A stretch of 11,891 nucleotides of DNA from an uncultured Frankiales bacterium (GCA_946479905.1 CAMLIA010000137.1:1-11891); one strand, 5' to 3'; positions 1 through 7,908 are shown, numbered from the stretch's first letter. Numbers and translations: made by a program. The notes: a model not told the origin generated them from the letters alone.

Positions 1-1
1 C

Positions 2-1192
2 GCGGGCCTGGTGCTGCACACCGGCGACTTCAAGATGGACCAGCTGCCGCTCGACGGCCGGCTCACCGACCTCGGCGGCTTCGCGCGGCTGGGCGACGAG
101 GGCGTCGACCTGCTGCTGTCGGACTCCACCAACGCCGAGGTCCCCGGCTTCGTCACGCCGGAGCGGGAGATCGGCCCGGTCCTCGACGAGGTCGTCCGGA
201 CCGCCCGCGGGCGGGTGGTCGTGGCGTGCTTCGCCTCGCACGTGCACCGGGTGCAGCAGGTCCTCGACGCGGCCGAGAAGCACAAGCGCAAGGTCGCCTT
301 CGTGGGCCGCTCGATGGTCCGCAACATGGGCGTCGCCTCCGACCTCGGGCTGCTGCGCATCCCCGCCGGCATCGTCGTGGACATGAAGGAGGCCGAGCGG
401 CTCGAGCCCTCCCGGGTGCTGCTGGTGTCGACCGGTTCCCAGGGCGAGCCGCTGTCGGCGCTGTCGCGGATGGCCAACCGCAGCCACCACCAGATCCGGA
501 TCGACGAGCACGACACCGTGGTGCTGGCCTCCTCGCTCATCCCCGGCAACGAGAACGCCGTCTACCGCGTCATCAACGGGCTCTCCCGCTGGGGGGCGCG
601 CGTCGTGCACAAGGGCGTCGCCAAGGTGCACGTGTCCGGGCACGCCCCGGCCGGTGAGCTGCTGTTCCTGCTCAACGCGGTCCGGCCGTCCAACCTGATG
701 CCGATCCACGGCGAGTGGCGGCACCTGCGGGCGCACGCCGAGCTCGGCCGGCTCACCGGCGTCGACAACGTCGTGCTCGCCGAGGACGGCGTCGTCGTCG
801 ACCTGGTGGACGGGCGCGCGTCGGTGGTCGGTGCGGTGCCGTGCGGCTACGTGTACGTCGACGGGCTCGAGGTCGGCGACGTGGGCGAGACCACGCTGCG
901 CGACCGGCGCATCCTCGGCGAGGAGGGCTTCATCTCGCTGACCCTCGCCGTCGACTCGGTGACCGGCAAGATCGCCGGCGCGCCGCAGATCGGGGCCAAG
1001 GGGTTCACCGAGGACCCGAAGGCGTTCGAGGACGTGCTGCCGCTGCTCGAGGCGGAGCTGGACCGGGCCGCGCACGAGGGCGTGTCCGACCCCTACCAGC
1101 TCGGGCAGCAGTGCCGCCGGGTCCTCGGCCGCTGGGTGAACGACACCTACCGCCGTCGCCCGATGATCATCCCGGTCGTCCTCGAGGTCTGA
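2..1192 (+). CDS. rnj: Ribonuclease J, C-terminal part (5' end outside window)
   Basis: RNase J is a metallo-beta-lactamase/beta-CASP ribonuclease with 5'-3' exonuclease and endonuclease activity in mRNA decay and rRNA maturation. The frame is open from base 2, so the gene enters the window truncated. About 160 residues are missing, including the HxHxDH zinc motif. Numbering from the GTG at base 11: HTGDFK at residues 3-8 carries the metal-binding Asp of the beta-lactamase fold. SDSTNAEVPGF near 37-47 is a family signature. The beta-CASP region contains GRSMVRNM. SGHA has its His at 211, and PIHGEW has the last zinc-ligand His at 233. The remaining part to residue 393 is the RNase J C-terminal domain. 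The gene ends normally with TGA. In actinobacteria rnj commonly sits between dapA and ftsK, which agrees with the next gene. Family assignment is very secure. Confidence 0.96.
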   Translation, partial: AGLVLHTGDFKMDQLPLDGRLTDLGGFARLGDEGVDLLLSDSTNAEVPGFVTPEREIGPVLDEVVRTARGRVVVACFASHVHRVQQVLDAAEKHKRKVAFVGRSMVRNMGVASDLGLLRIPAGIVVDMKEAERLEPSRVLLVSTGSQGEPLSALSRMANRSHHQIRIDEHDTVVLASSLIPGNENAVYRVINGLSRWGARVVHKGVAKVHVSGHAPAGELLFLLNAVRPSNLMPIHGEWRHLRAHAELGRLTGVDNVVLAEDGVVVDLVDGRASVVGAVPCGYVYVDGLEVGDVGETTLRDRRILGEEGFISLTLAVDSVTGKIAGAPQIGAKGFTEDPKAFEDVLPLLEAELDRAAHEGVSDPYQLGQQCRRVLGRWVNDTYRRRPMIIPVVLEV

Positions 1193-1198
1193 CCCCTC

Positions 1199-1246
1199 GC
1201 GTCATCGCCGATGCTCCCTCGGCCACGCTCAGCGGCTATGACGCAA
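1199..1246. repeat. 48-bp palindromic intergenic repeat, copy 1
   Basis: This block is identical over 48 bases to 1264-1311. Its ends are inverted repeats: GCGTCAT at 1199-1205 and ATGACGC at 1238-1244. Inner stretches also pair (GCCG with CGGC), so the unit can fold as an imperfect hairpin. It lies 6 bp after the rnj stop and could serve as a terminator, although no T-run follows. It belongs to no repeat family that I can name. Confidence 0.85.
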
Positions 1247-1263
1247 CGGGTCCGGTTGCGCTT

Positions 1264-1311
1264 GCGTCATCGCCGATGCTCCCTCGGCCACGCTCAGCGG
1301 CTATGACGCAA
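1264..1311. repeat. 48-bp palindromic intergenic repeat, copy 2
   Basis: This is an exact copy of 1199-1246, displaced by 65 bp and separated from it by 17 bp. In this copy the outer stem is longer: TTGCGTCAT at 1262-1270 pairs with ATGACGCAA at 1303-1311, followed by a second 4-bp stem (GCCG/CGGC) after one mismatch. With only two copies and a 17-bp spacer it is not a CRISPR array. It resembles a REP-like or miniature palindromic element. Confidence 0.85.
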
Positions 1312-1369
1312 GGGACCGCGGCCCGGCGTGTCGGGTGTGGGACGGGTGGGACTGGTGGTACTTCGCCGG

Positions 1370-1375
1370 TAGCGT
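1370..1375 (+). promoter_or_regulatory. ftsK -10 element (TAGCGT), leaderless start
   Basis: TAGCGT matches the actinobacterial -10 pattern TANNNT and is followed by exactly 6 nt and then the ATG of ftsK at 1382. That spacing puts the transcription start on or next to the A of ATG, so the mRNA would be leaderless. This fits the absence of any Shine-Dalgarno sequence. The -35 is weak (TGGGAC at 1347-1352, 17-bp spacer). Confidence 0.6.
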
Positions 1376-1381
1376 TCGATC

Positions 1382-3724
1382 ATGGCCACACGTACGCCCG
1401 CACGCCCGGCCGCCCGGAAGGCACCCGCGCGCAAGCCCGCGCCCAAGCGCAAGCCGGCCCGCAAGCCGGCCGCGAAGCGGGCCCCCGCACGCAGCGGGCC
1501 CGGACCCGTCGCGATCGCCGGCCGCGCGGTCAAGGGCGGCTTCAGGCTGGTCGCGACCGGGGTCGGCACCGTGGGCCGGGCGGCCGGCAGCGGCGCCCGT
1601 GACCTCGACCCGGCGCACCGCCGCGACGGCCTCGGCCTGATCTGCCTCATCGCCGCGCTGCTGTCCGCCGCCGGTGCCTGGTGGCACGCGGGCAGCGCCG
1701 GCAACGCGCTCGCCGACGTCGTGGAGGGCCTGTTCGGCCTCGGGGCCATGGTGCTGCCGGTCGTGCTGCTCGTCGCCGGCGTCGTCGTCCTCCGGCACCC
1801 CAGCAGCCCCGGCGGCCGCGGCCGGCTGCTCGTCGGCTGGACAACGCTCAGCCTCGGCGCGCTCGGGGTCCTGCACGTGACCCAGAGCGGACCGCGCCGC
1901 GACCGGGGCGGGGTCGTCGGCTTCCTGCTCGGGGACCCGCTGGAGCGGATGCTCACGCCGTACATCGCCTTCCCCCTGCTGCTGCTGGTCGCCGCCTTCG
2001 GCCTGCTGGTCGTCACGGCCACCCCGGTCCACCAGGTGCCGGAGCGGCTGCGGCTGCTGCGGGACAAGCTGCTGCTCAAGCCGCCCCCGCCGCCCGAGCC
2101 GGAGCCGGTGGCCAAGAAGCCGCGGCCGAAGATCGCCATCCAGGACGACCCCGTCGACCTCGACCCGGTGGTCATCGCGCCGGCGCCGGAGCCGGTGAAG
2201 GTGACCGAGCCGCCGCCGATGCCGACCCCGGTCCCGAAGCAGGTCGAGCAGCTGGTGCTCAAGGGCGACTACGCCCTGCCGAGCCCCGACCTGCTCGGCA
2301 AGGGCACCCCGCCCAAGGCCCGCAGCGCCGCCAACGACGAGATCATCAAGGCGCTGGGCCAGGTGCTCGAGGACTTCCAGGTCGACGCGCAGGTCACCGG
2401 CTTCAGCCGTGGTCCGACGGTGACCCGCTACGAGATCGAGCTCGGCGTCGGCGTCAAGGTCGAGCGGATCAAGACGCTGCAGCGCAACATCGCCTATGCC
2501 GTGAAGACCGAAGAGGTCCGGATCATCGACGTGATCCCCGGCAAGTCCGCGATCGGCATCGAGATCCCCAACACCGACCGGGAGAACGTCTCCCTCGGCG
2601 ACGTGCTGAGGAGCAGCGCCGCCACCAACGACCACCACCCGATGCTCGTCGGCCTCGGCAAGGACGTCGACGGCGGCTTCGTGTGCGCCAACATCGCGAA
2701 GACGCCGCACATCCTCGTCGCGGGTGCGACCGGCGCGGGCAAGTCGACGTGCATCAACGCGCTGCTCGTCAGCGTGCTGCTGCGCGCCACCCCGGACGAG
2801 GTCCGCCTCATCCTCGTCGACCCGAAGCGGGTGGAGCTCACCGCGTTCGAGGGCGTCCCGCACCTCATCACGCCGATCATCACGAACCCCAAGAAGGCAG
2901 CGGAGGCGCTGCAGTGGGTCGTGCGCGAGATGGACCAGCGGTACGACGACCTGGCCGCCTCCGGGTTCCGGCACGTCGACGACTTCAACGCCGCGGTCCG
3001 GGCCGGCAAGCTCGTCGCCCCGCCCGGCTCGGAGCGGGTCTACCAGCCGTACCCGTACCTGATGGTGATCATCGACGAGCTCGCCGACCTCATGATGGTC
3101 GCGCCGCGCGACGTCGAGGACGCGATCGTGCGCATCACCCAGCTCGCGCGCGCCGCCGGCATCCACCTGGTGCTCGCGACGCAGCGACCGTCGGTCGACG
3201 TCGTGACGGGCCTCATCAAGGCCAACGTGCCGTCGCGGCTGGCGTTCGCGACCTCCTCGGGGACCGACTCGAAGGTCATCCTCGACCAGCCGGGCGCGGA
3301 GAAGCTCATCGGCAAGGGCGACAGCCTGTTCCTGCCCATGGGTGCCTCGAAGCCGATCCGGGTGCAGGGGGCGTTCGTCTCCGACTCCGAGGTCGCGGCG
3401 GTCGTCAAGCACTGCAAGGAGCAGCGCCAGCCGGCGTTCCGCGAGGACCTCACCGCCCCGCAGGGGCCGGCGCGCGAGGTGGACGAGGAGATCGGCGACG
3501 ACATGGACCTGCTGCTGCAGGCCGTCGAGCTCGTCGTGTCCACGCAGTTCGGGAGCACGAGCATGCTGCAGCGCAAGCTGCGGGTCGGGTTCGCGAAGGC
3601 CGGCCGGCTGATGGACCTCATGGAGAGCCGGGGCATCGTCGGCCCCTCGGAGGGCTCGAAGGCGCGCGACGTCCTCGTCAAGCCCGACGACCTGCCCGGC
3701 ACGCTGCTGATGCTCCGCGGCTGA
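1382..3724 (+). CDS. ftsK: DNA translocase FtsK/SpoIIIE
   Basis: FtsK is a septum-associated hexameric ATPase that pumps double-stranded DNA during chromosome segregation and dimer resolution. The 780-residue protein begins with a basic Lys/Ala/Pro tail (residues about 4-38). Hydrophobic helices follow between about 84 and 216, probably four. A Pro-rich linker spans about 236-290. The motor domain has Walker A GATGAGKS at 448-455 and Walker B LMVIIDE ending at 566. The C-terminal gamma winged helix, the DNA-orienting domain, runs from about 706 to 780. The start at 1382 is supported by the TAGCGT-N6-ATG promoter arrangement. The gene is flanked on both sides by palindromic 48-bp units, so it is probably its own transcription unit. 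M. tuberculosis ftsK has the same downstream neighbours pgsA3, clgR and pspA. Identification is certain. Confidence 0.97.
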   Translation: MATRTPARPAARKAPARKPAPKRKPARKPAAKRAPARSGPGPVAIAGRAVKGGFRLVATGVGTVGRAAGSGARDLDPAHRRDGLGLICLIAALLSAAGAWWHAGSAGNALADVVEGLFGLGAMVLPVVLLVAGVVVLRHPSSPGGRGRLLVGWTTLSLGALGVLHVTQSGPRRDRGGVVGFLLGDPLERMLTPYIAFPLLLLVAAFGLLVVTATPVHQVPERLRLLRDKLLLKPPPPPEPEPVAKKPRPKIAIQDDPVDLDPVVIAPAPEPVKVTEPPPMPTPVPKQVEQLVLKGDYALPSPDLLGKGTPPKARSAANDEIIKALGQVLEDFQVDAQVTGFSRGPTVTRYEIELGVGVKVERIKTLQRNIAYAVKTEEVRIIDVIPGKSAIGIEIPNTDRENVSLGDVLRSSAATNDHHPMLVGLGKDVDGGFVCANIAKTPHILVAGATGAGKSTCINALLVSVLLRATPDEVRLILVDPKRVELTAFEGVPHLITPIITNPKKAAEALQWVVREMDQRYDDLAASGFRHVDDFNAAVRAGKLVAPPGSERVYQPYPYLMVIIDELADLMMVAPRDVEDAIVRITQLARAAGIHLVLATQRPSVDVVTGLIKANVPSRLAFATSSGTDSKVILDQPGAEKLIGKGDSLFLPMGASKPIRVQGAFVSDSEVAAVVKHCKEQRQPAFREDLTAPQGPAREVDEEIGDDMDLLLQAVELVVSTQFGSTSMLQRKLRVGFAKAGRLMDLMESRGIVGPSEGSKARDVLVKPDDLPGTLLMLRG

Positions 3725-3775
3725 GCCTGCGTCCTCAGGAAGGCCCCCTGACGCAGGCTGAGGTTTGAGGACGCA
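3724..3775. repeat. Palindromic unit after ftsK with two competing stems
   Basis: Two perfect 10-bp stems share their left arm. AGCCTGCGTC at 3724-3733 pairs with GACGCAGGCT at 3750-3759, or TGCGTCCTCA at 3728-3737 pairs with TGAGGACGCA at 3766-3775. The outer pair bounds a unit of exactly 48 bp with TGCGTC/GACGCA ends. That is the length and the terminal hexamer of the rnj-ftsK repeats, although the interior differs. It begins inside the ftsK stop codon and probably acts as a transcription terminator, without a U-tract. Confidence 0.75.
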
Positions 3776-3790
3776 CGCGAAACCGGGGCT

Positions 3791-3820
3791 TTGTCCGGAT
3801 CCCGGTGACGCCCCTAGACT
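3791..3820 (+). promoter_or_regulatory. Promoter of the RodZ-like gene
   Basis: TTGTCC at 3791-3796 and TAGACT at 3815-3820 are separated by 18 bp, a good match to a housekeeping sigma-70-type actinobacterial promoter. Transcription would start near 3827 and leave a leader of about 40 nt before the GTG at 3869. Confidence 0.55.
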
Positions 3821-3825
3821 GGCCT

Positions 3826-3859
3826 CCTCTCGACCTTCCCCCGGTGCCTACCCGAGAGG
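3826..3859 (+). promoter_or_regulatory. Leader hairpin covering the RodZ-like gene's ribosome-binding site
   Basis: CCTCTCG at 3826-3832 is perfectly complementary to CGAGAGG at 3853-3859, with a 20-nt loop. The right arm is the purine-rich GAGAGG that would be the Shine-Dalgarno sequence, 9 nt before the GTG at 3869. When folded, the RNA would hide its ribosome-binding site. The pairing is seen directly; a regulatory effect is inferred. Confidence 0.45.
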
Positions 3860-3868
3860 CCGTGCCCC

Positions 3869-4693
3869 GTGCCGACCGACGACCGCCCCGACGACCTGAC
3901 GCTCGGCGCTGCCCTGCGCCAGGCGCGTGAGGCCGCCGGGCTGTCCGTCGAGGACGTCAGCGCCGACACCCGGATCCGCGCCACGCTCGTCCGCGACCTC
4001 GAGGCGGACCGCTTCGCCTCCAGCGGCGGCACCGTGTACGCCCGCGGTCACGTCAAGTCGATCGCCACCACCCTCCGGGTGGACCCCGCTCCGCTGCTCG
4101 CGCTGTTCGACGAGGCGCAGGGCAACCCGGCTGCCGACCTGCCGCTGGCCGTCGACGAACCGGCCGCGCCCACCTCGCTGGGCGGCTCGGACTTCGCCCT
4201 GTCGGCCGCTGCCTCGCTGCGCCCCGAGCGGCGCGGCCCGCGCTGGGGGATCGCGCTCACCGGTGCTGCCGCCGTCCTCGTGACCCTCATCGGCATCGGC
4301 AGCCTCAACGGCGGCGGTTCCGGCCGGCAGCCCACCGCCCTGGCCGGCAACCCCTCGCCGAGCGCCCCGCCCACCACCGCGGCCACGCAGCCGGCCGCCC
4401 CGCCCGACATCACCGCCAGCAAGCCGCCCGTCACGGGCGCGCAGCTGCGGGTGCGCGTCATCGGGGGCTCGTCGTGGGTCAGCATCAGCAACGCGACGAC
4501 AACCCTGTTCGAGGGCATCCTCGGCGACGGGCAGTTCAAGGACTTCCGCGACGCGACCCGGCTGAAGGTCGTCATCGGCAACGCCCCGGTCGTCAGCCTC
4601 AACTGCAACGGCAAGGACAGCGGCCCGGTCGCCCCGAACAACCGGCGCGTAGGCCACTTCGCCTGCACGGCGGCCGGGCTCAGCTCCACCTGA
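3869..4693 (+). CDS. RodZ-like HTH membrane protein
   Basis: This 274-residue protein has the RodZ layout. A cytoplasmic Cro/C1-type helix-turn-helix (HTH_25 type) lies at about 11-75 and contains LGAALRQAREAAGLSVEDV and VYARGHVKSIA. A charged linker leads to one transmembrane helix at about 126-146 after RRGPRW. Beyond it are a Ser/Pro/Thr-rich extracytoplasmic stretch (150-188) and a C-terminal DUF4115-like beta domain (191-271) with VIGGSSWVSI and VVIGNAPVV. RodZ links MreB to the elongation machinery. In actinobacteria lacking MreB the role of such proteins is less clear. The only two cysteines, at 246 and 266, are both in the outer domain. The start at 3869 is chosen because GAGAGG lies 9 nt upstream; the GTG at 3862 would be too close. 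Family assignment is good; function is inferred. Confidence 0.85.
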   Translation: MPTDDRPDDLTLGAALRQAREAAGLSVEDVSADTRIRATLVRDLEADRFASSGGTVYARGHVKSIATTLRVDPAPLLALFDEAQGNPAADLPLAVDEPAAPTSLGGSDFALSAAASLRPERRGPRWGIALTGAAAVLVTLIGIGSLNGGGSGRQPTALAGNPSPSAPPTTAATQPAAPPDITASKPPVTGAQLRVRVIGGSSWVSISNATTTLFEGILGDGQFKDFRDATRLKVVIGNAPVVSLNCNGKDSGPVAPNNRRVGHFACTAAGLSST

Positions 4694-4696
4694 AAC

Positions 4697-4702
4697 TAGA
4701 CT
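4697..4702 (+). promoter_or_regulatory. rimO -10 element (TAGACT), leaderless start
   Basis: TAGACT is followed by 6 nt and then the GTG of rimO at 4709. The element sits 3 bp after the stop codon of the RodZ-like gene. There is no Shine-Dalgarno sequence at the proper distance, so translation from a leaderless transcript is likely. No convincing -35 is visible. It would also drive pgsA and cinA. Confidence 0.55.
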
Positions 4703-4708
4703 CGCCAG

Positions 4709-6061
4709 GTGTCCCGTCGCCTGTCCCTCGTCACGCTGGGCTGCGCCCGCAACGAGGTCGACTCCGAGGAGCTCGCGGGACGCCTCGACGCGGCCGGCTG
4801 GGAGCTCACCGACGACGAACCGGACGTGGTGGTCGTCAACACCTGCGGCTTCGTCGAGTCGGCGAAGAAGGACAGCATCGACACGCTGCTCGCCGCCTCC
4901 GACACCGGTGCGAAGGTCGTCGCCGTCGGCTGCCTCGCCGAGCGCTACGGCAAGGAGCTCGCCGAGCAGCTGCCCGAGGCCGACGCGGTGCTCGGCTTCG
5001 ACTCCTACGCCGACCTGTCGACGCACCTGCAGACCGTGCTGGCCGGCGGGCACGTCGCGGCCCACACGCCGTCGGACCGGCGACTGCTGCTGCCGATCTC
5101 CCCGGTGGAGCGTCAGCGGCCGGCCGCCGATCTGGACGTCGGCATCCCCGGCCACGCCGGCGGCCCGACGGTCCTGCGCAAGCGGCTCGACGACAGCCCC
5201 GTGGCGCCCCTGAAGCTGGCGAGCGGCTGCGACCGGCGCTGCTCGTTCTGCGCCATCCCGAGCTTCCGCGGCGCGTTCGTCTCCCGGCGGCCCTCCGACG
5301 TGCTCGCCGAGGCCCGGTGGCTCGCCGACCACGGCGTCTCCGAGGTCGTCCTGGTCAGCGAGAACTCCACCTCCTACGGCAAGGACCTCGGGGACCTGAA
5401 GCTGCTCGAGACGCTGCTCCCGGAGCTCGCCGCGATCGTCCCGCGGGTGCGGCTGTCCTACCTGCAGCCGGCGGAGATGCGCCCGTCGCTGGTCGAGGTG
5501 CTGACCCGCACGCCCGGCGTCGCGCCGTACTTCGACATGTCGTTCCAGCACGCCAGCCCCACCGTGCTGCGTCGGATGCGCCGCTTCGGCGGCACCGAGT
5601 CCTTCCTCGACCTGCTGGCCCAGGTCCGGGCGCTCGACCCGGAAGCCGGCGTGCGGTCCAACGTGATCGTCGGGTTCCCGGGCGAGACCGAGGAGGACGT
5701 GCGCGAGCTCGAGCGGTTCCTCACGGAGGCGCGGCTCGACGTGGTCGGGGTCTTCGGCTACTCCGACGAGGACGGCACGGAGGCGGCCGGCCTGCCCGGC
5801 CACCTGCCGCAGGACGTGGTCGACGAGCGGGTCTCCCGGCTGGTCGCGCTGGTCGAGGAGCTCACCGCCCAGCGCGCCGAGGAGCGGATCGGGACGACCG
5901 TCAGCGTGCTGATCGAGTCCGCCGACGGCGAGGGCCGGGCCCTCCACCAGGCCCCGGAGGTCGACGGTACGACGACGGTGCCCGGTGCGGTCCCCGGCAC
6001 CATCGTGACCGCCACCGTGGTCGCCACCGAGGGCGTCGACCTGGTCGCGGAGCCGGCGTGA
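4709..6061 (+). CDS. rimO: Ribosomal protein uS12 methylthiotransferase RimO
   Basis: RimO is a radical-SAM enzyme with two [4Fe-4S] clusters that adds a methylthio group to a conserved aspartate of ribosomal protein uS12. The 450-residue protein has the three N-terminal cluster cysteines of the methylthiotransferase domain at 12 ([12 protein letters not shown]), 46 (NTCGF) and 75 (VGCLAERYG). The radical-SAM CxxxCxxC is CDRRCSFC, with cysteines at 174, 178 and 181. The central barrel carries [11 protein letters not shown]. The end (about 370-450) is a TRAM-type RNA-binding domain. RimO is preferred over the tRNA enzyme MiaB because of the LGCxxNxVDSE start and the short spacing of the first cysteines. 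The GTG start is fixed by TAGACT-N6-GTG. The stop overlaps the pgsA start by 4 bp (GTGA), so the genes are translationally coupled. Confidence 0.95.
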   Translation: MSRRLSLVTLGCARNEVDSEELAGRLDAAGWELTDDEPDVVVVNTCGFVESAKKDSIDTLLAASDTGAKVVAVGCLAERYGKELAEQLPEADAVLGFDSYADLSTHLQTVLAGGHVAAHTPSDRRLLLPISPVERQRPAADLDVGIPGHAGGPTVLRKRLDDSPVAPLKLASGCDRRCSFCAIPSFRGAFVSRRPSDVLAEARWLADHGVSEVVLVSENSTSYGKDLGDLKLLETLLPELAAIVPRVRLSYLQPAEMRPSLVEVLTRTPGVAPYFDMSFQHASPTVLRRMRRFGGTESFLDLLAQVRALDPEAGVRSNVIVGFPGETEEDVRELERFLTEARLDVVGVFGYSDEDGTEAAGLPGHLPQDVVDERVSRLVALVEELTAQRAEERIGTTVSVLIESADGEGRALHQAPEVDGTTTVPGAVPGTIVTATVVATEGVDLVAEPA

Positions 6062-6699
6062 AGGAGCAGCCGCTCGCCGAGCCGATGGCGGTCCCGCACA
6101 ACCCCACCGCCAGCACCTGGAACATCGCCAACGGCCTGACGGTCTTCCGGCTGCTGCTCGTGCCCGTCTTCGTCGTCGTGCTGTTCGCCGACGGCGGCCA
6201 CCAGGACGGCTGGCGCTGGGTCGCGTCGGCGGTGTTCGCCGTGGCGTCCTACACCGACCGCATCGACGGGCAGCTGGCGCGCAGCCGCAACCTGGTCACC
6301 TCCTTCGGCAAGCTGGTCGACCCCATCGCCGACAAGGCGCTGATCGGCGCGGCGCTGATCGGGCTGTCGGCACTCGACGAGCTGCCCTGGTGGATCACCG
6401 TCGTCATCCTCGTCCGGGAGCTCGGGGTGACGCTGCTGCGGTTCTGGGTGATCCGGCACGGGGTCATCCCCGCGTCGCGCGGCGGCAAGCTGAAGGCCTT
6501 CGTGCAGGCCGTCGCCATCGGGCTGTACCTCTTCCCGTTGAGCGGCTGGCTGGCGACCGGACGGGCCGTCGTGATGGGTCTCGCCGTCGCCGTGACCGTC
6601 GTGACGGGCATCGACTACGTCGCCCGCGCGCTGACGCTGCGCCAGACCAGCGAGCGGGCCGCCATGAAGAGGGCGCGGAAGGCGGCGCGACGGCAGTGA
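6058..6699 (+). CDS. pgsA: CDP-alcohol phosphatidyltransferase, PgsA type
   Basis: This is a 213-residue polytopic membrane enzyme, probably CDP-diacylglycerol-glycerol-3-phosphate 3-phosphatidyltransferase. That enzyme makes phosphatidylglycerophosphate, the precursor of phosphatidylglycerol and cardiolipin. The signature D-x2-DG-x2-AR-x8-G-x3-D-x3-D is complete: D67, D70, G71, A74, R75, G84, D88 and D92. It follows the first hydrophobic helix (about 28-44), and further membrane helices run from about 94 to 190. The C-terminus is very basic and should be cytoplasmic. The GTG at 6058 overlaps the rimO TGA, and the gene's own stop overlaps the cinA start, so it is the middle of a coupled trio. 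An ATG at 6085 is a possible alternative start. The M. tuberculosis counterpart in this position is pgsA3. The exact acceptor substrate is inferred. Confidence 0.92.
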   Translation: MKEQPLAEPMAVPHNPTASTWNIANGLTVFRLLLVPVFVVVLFADGGHQDGWRWVASAVFAVASYTDRIDGQLARSRNLVTSFGKLVDPIADKALIGAALIGLSALDELPWWITVVILVRELGVTLLRFWVIRHGVIPASRGGKLKAFVQAVAIGLYLFPLSGWLATGRAVVMGLAVAVTVVTGIDYVARALTLRQTSERAAMKRARKAARRQ

Positions 6700-7901
6700 G
6701 GGGGGCGGTGCTGGCCATCGGCACCGAGCTGCTGCTCGGTGACGTCATCAACTCCAACGCCGCCTGGCTCGGCAAGCAGCTCGCCGCAGCCGGTGTCGAG
6801 GTGCTCGCGTCAGAGGCCCTGCCCGACGACCTGACGACCCTGGCCGCGGCGATCCGCCGGCACCTGTCCGCCGTCGACGTGCTGGTGCTCTCCGGCGGCC
6901 TGGGCCCGACCCGTGACGACCTGACCCGCGAGGCCGTCGCGGCCGCCCTCGACGCACCGCTGTCCCGGGACCCGCACCTCGAGCAGCAGCTCCGGGACCG
7001 CTTCGCGGCCTGGGGACGGCCGATGCCCGAGGCGGTCCTCGCCCAGGCCGACGTCCCCGCCGGAGCCGAGTCGCTGGCCAACAGCGCAGGGACGGCCCCC
7101 GGGCTGTGGCTGGAGCAGGACGGCAAGCTCGTCGTCGCGCTGCCCGGCCCCCCGCACGAGCTGCGGGCCACCTCCGAGACCGTCTGGCCGCGGCTGGCGG
7201 CGCGGTCCGGCCAGGTCGTGACGACCCGGCAGGTGCTGGTGTTCGGGGTCGGCGAGTCGGTCGTGGCCGAGCAGGTCGAGGCCGTCGTGACCCTGCCCGA
7301 CGGGGTGTCGCTGTCCTACCTCGCGAGCGGGGGACTGGTGCGGGTGCGGTTCACCACGACCGGTGACCCGGCGGTGCTGCAGCCGCTCGTCCAGGCCGTC
7401 GACGAGACCCTCGGCGAGCACGTGTGGGGCCACGACGACGACGCGATCAGCGGCGTGGTCCACGACCGGCTCCTCGCCCGGGGCGAGACGGTCGCCGTGG
7501 CGGAGTCCCTGACGGGCGGGGCCCTGTCGGCGGCGCTGTCCGAGCGGCCGGGGTCGTCGACCACCTTCCGGGGTGGGCTGGTGGTCTACGCGACCGACCT
7601 GAAGGAGCGCCTCGCCGGCGTACCCGGTCCGATGCTGGCCGCCTCCGGTGCCGTCGCCCCCGACACCGCGGCCGCCCTGGCCGCGGGCGCCCGGGACCGG
7701 CTCGACGCCACCTGGGGGGTGGCGGTGACCGGTGTCGCCGGCCCCGACGAGCAGGAGGGCAAGCCGGTCGGGACCGTCTTCCTCGCCGTCTCGGGCCCGT
7801 CGGCGGAGGTGCTCGAGCTCCACCTGCCCGGCGACCGCGACCGGGTCCGGTTGCTCACCGTCCAGCACGCGCTGCACCTGCTGCGCCGTCACCTGCTCTG
7901 A
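6696..7901 (+). CDS. cinA: CinA family protein (NMN deamidase/ADP-ribose pyrophosphatase type)
   Basis: This 401-residue protein has both CinA domains. The N-terminal molybdopterin-binding-like domain (COG1058) has IGTELLLGDVINSN at about 8-21 and LSGGLGPTRDDLTREA. In studied members this domain is a pyrophosphatase of the NAD-recycling route. The C-terminal PncC domain begins near 255, with VAESLTGG at about 267-274 and TGVAGPD at 345-351. It deamidates nicotinamide mononucleotide to nicotinate mononucleotide. The name comes from competence-induced DNA uptake genes, but nothing here suggests competence. The start GTG at 6696 overlaps the pgsA stop as GTGA. It reads [13 protein letters not shown], the expected distance from the start to the IGTE motif. 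The stop is followed by the promoter region of clgR. Annotation is secure; the division of activities is from family knowledge. Confidence 0.93.
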   Translation: MRGAVLAIGTELLLGDVINSNAAWLGKQLAAAGVEVLASEALPDDLTTLAAAIRRHLSAVDVLVLSGGLGPTRDDLTREAVAAALDAPLSRDPHLEQQLRDRFAAWGRPMPEAVLAQADVPAGAESLANSAGTAPGLWLEQDGKLVVALPGPPHELRATSETVWPRLAARSGQVVTTRQVLVFGVGESVVAEQVEAVVTLPDGVSLSYLASGGLVRVRFTTTGDPAVLQPLVQAVDETLGEHVWGHDDDAISGVVHDRLLARGETVAVAESLTGGALSAALSERPGSSTTFRGGLVVYATDLKERLAGVPGPMLAASGAVAPDTAAALAAGARDRLDATWGVAVTGVAGPDEQEGKPVGTVFLAVSGPSAEVLELHLPGDRDRVRLLTVQHALHLLRRHLL

Positions 7902-7908
7902 GGGCTGC

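Noticed and set aside
1199..1311. Minimal CRISPR array
   Set aside because: There are only two repeats, the spacer is 17 bp, the repeat is nearly palindromic over its whole length and no cas gene is present.
1301..3412. 703-codon open frame on the minus strand, antisense to ftsK
   Set aside because: Its translation is a low-complexity Arg/Asp/His/Leu-rich string with no domain, while the plus strand holds an unmistakable FtsK. Long antisense frames are a normal by-product of GC-rich third positions.
3848..5947. 699-codon minus-strand open frame opposite the RodZ-like gene and rimO
   Set aside because: The product is compositionally biased and matches nothing, whereas both plus-strand genes have complete diagnostic motifs.
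6390..6695. N-terminal extension of the cinA frame upstream of 6696
   Set aside because: It would read through pgsA in the wrong frame and give Arg/Gly-rich sequence. CinA proteins begin a few residues before the IGTE motif, as the GTG at 6696 gives.
4474..6699. A 741-codon plus-strand reading frame suggesting a fusion ending in PgsA
   Set aside because: The part before 6058 is an Arg/Gly-rich out-of-frame reading of rimO. The real pgsA begins at the GTG overlapping the rimO stop.
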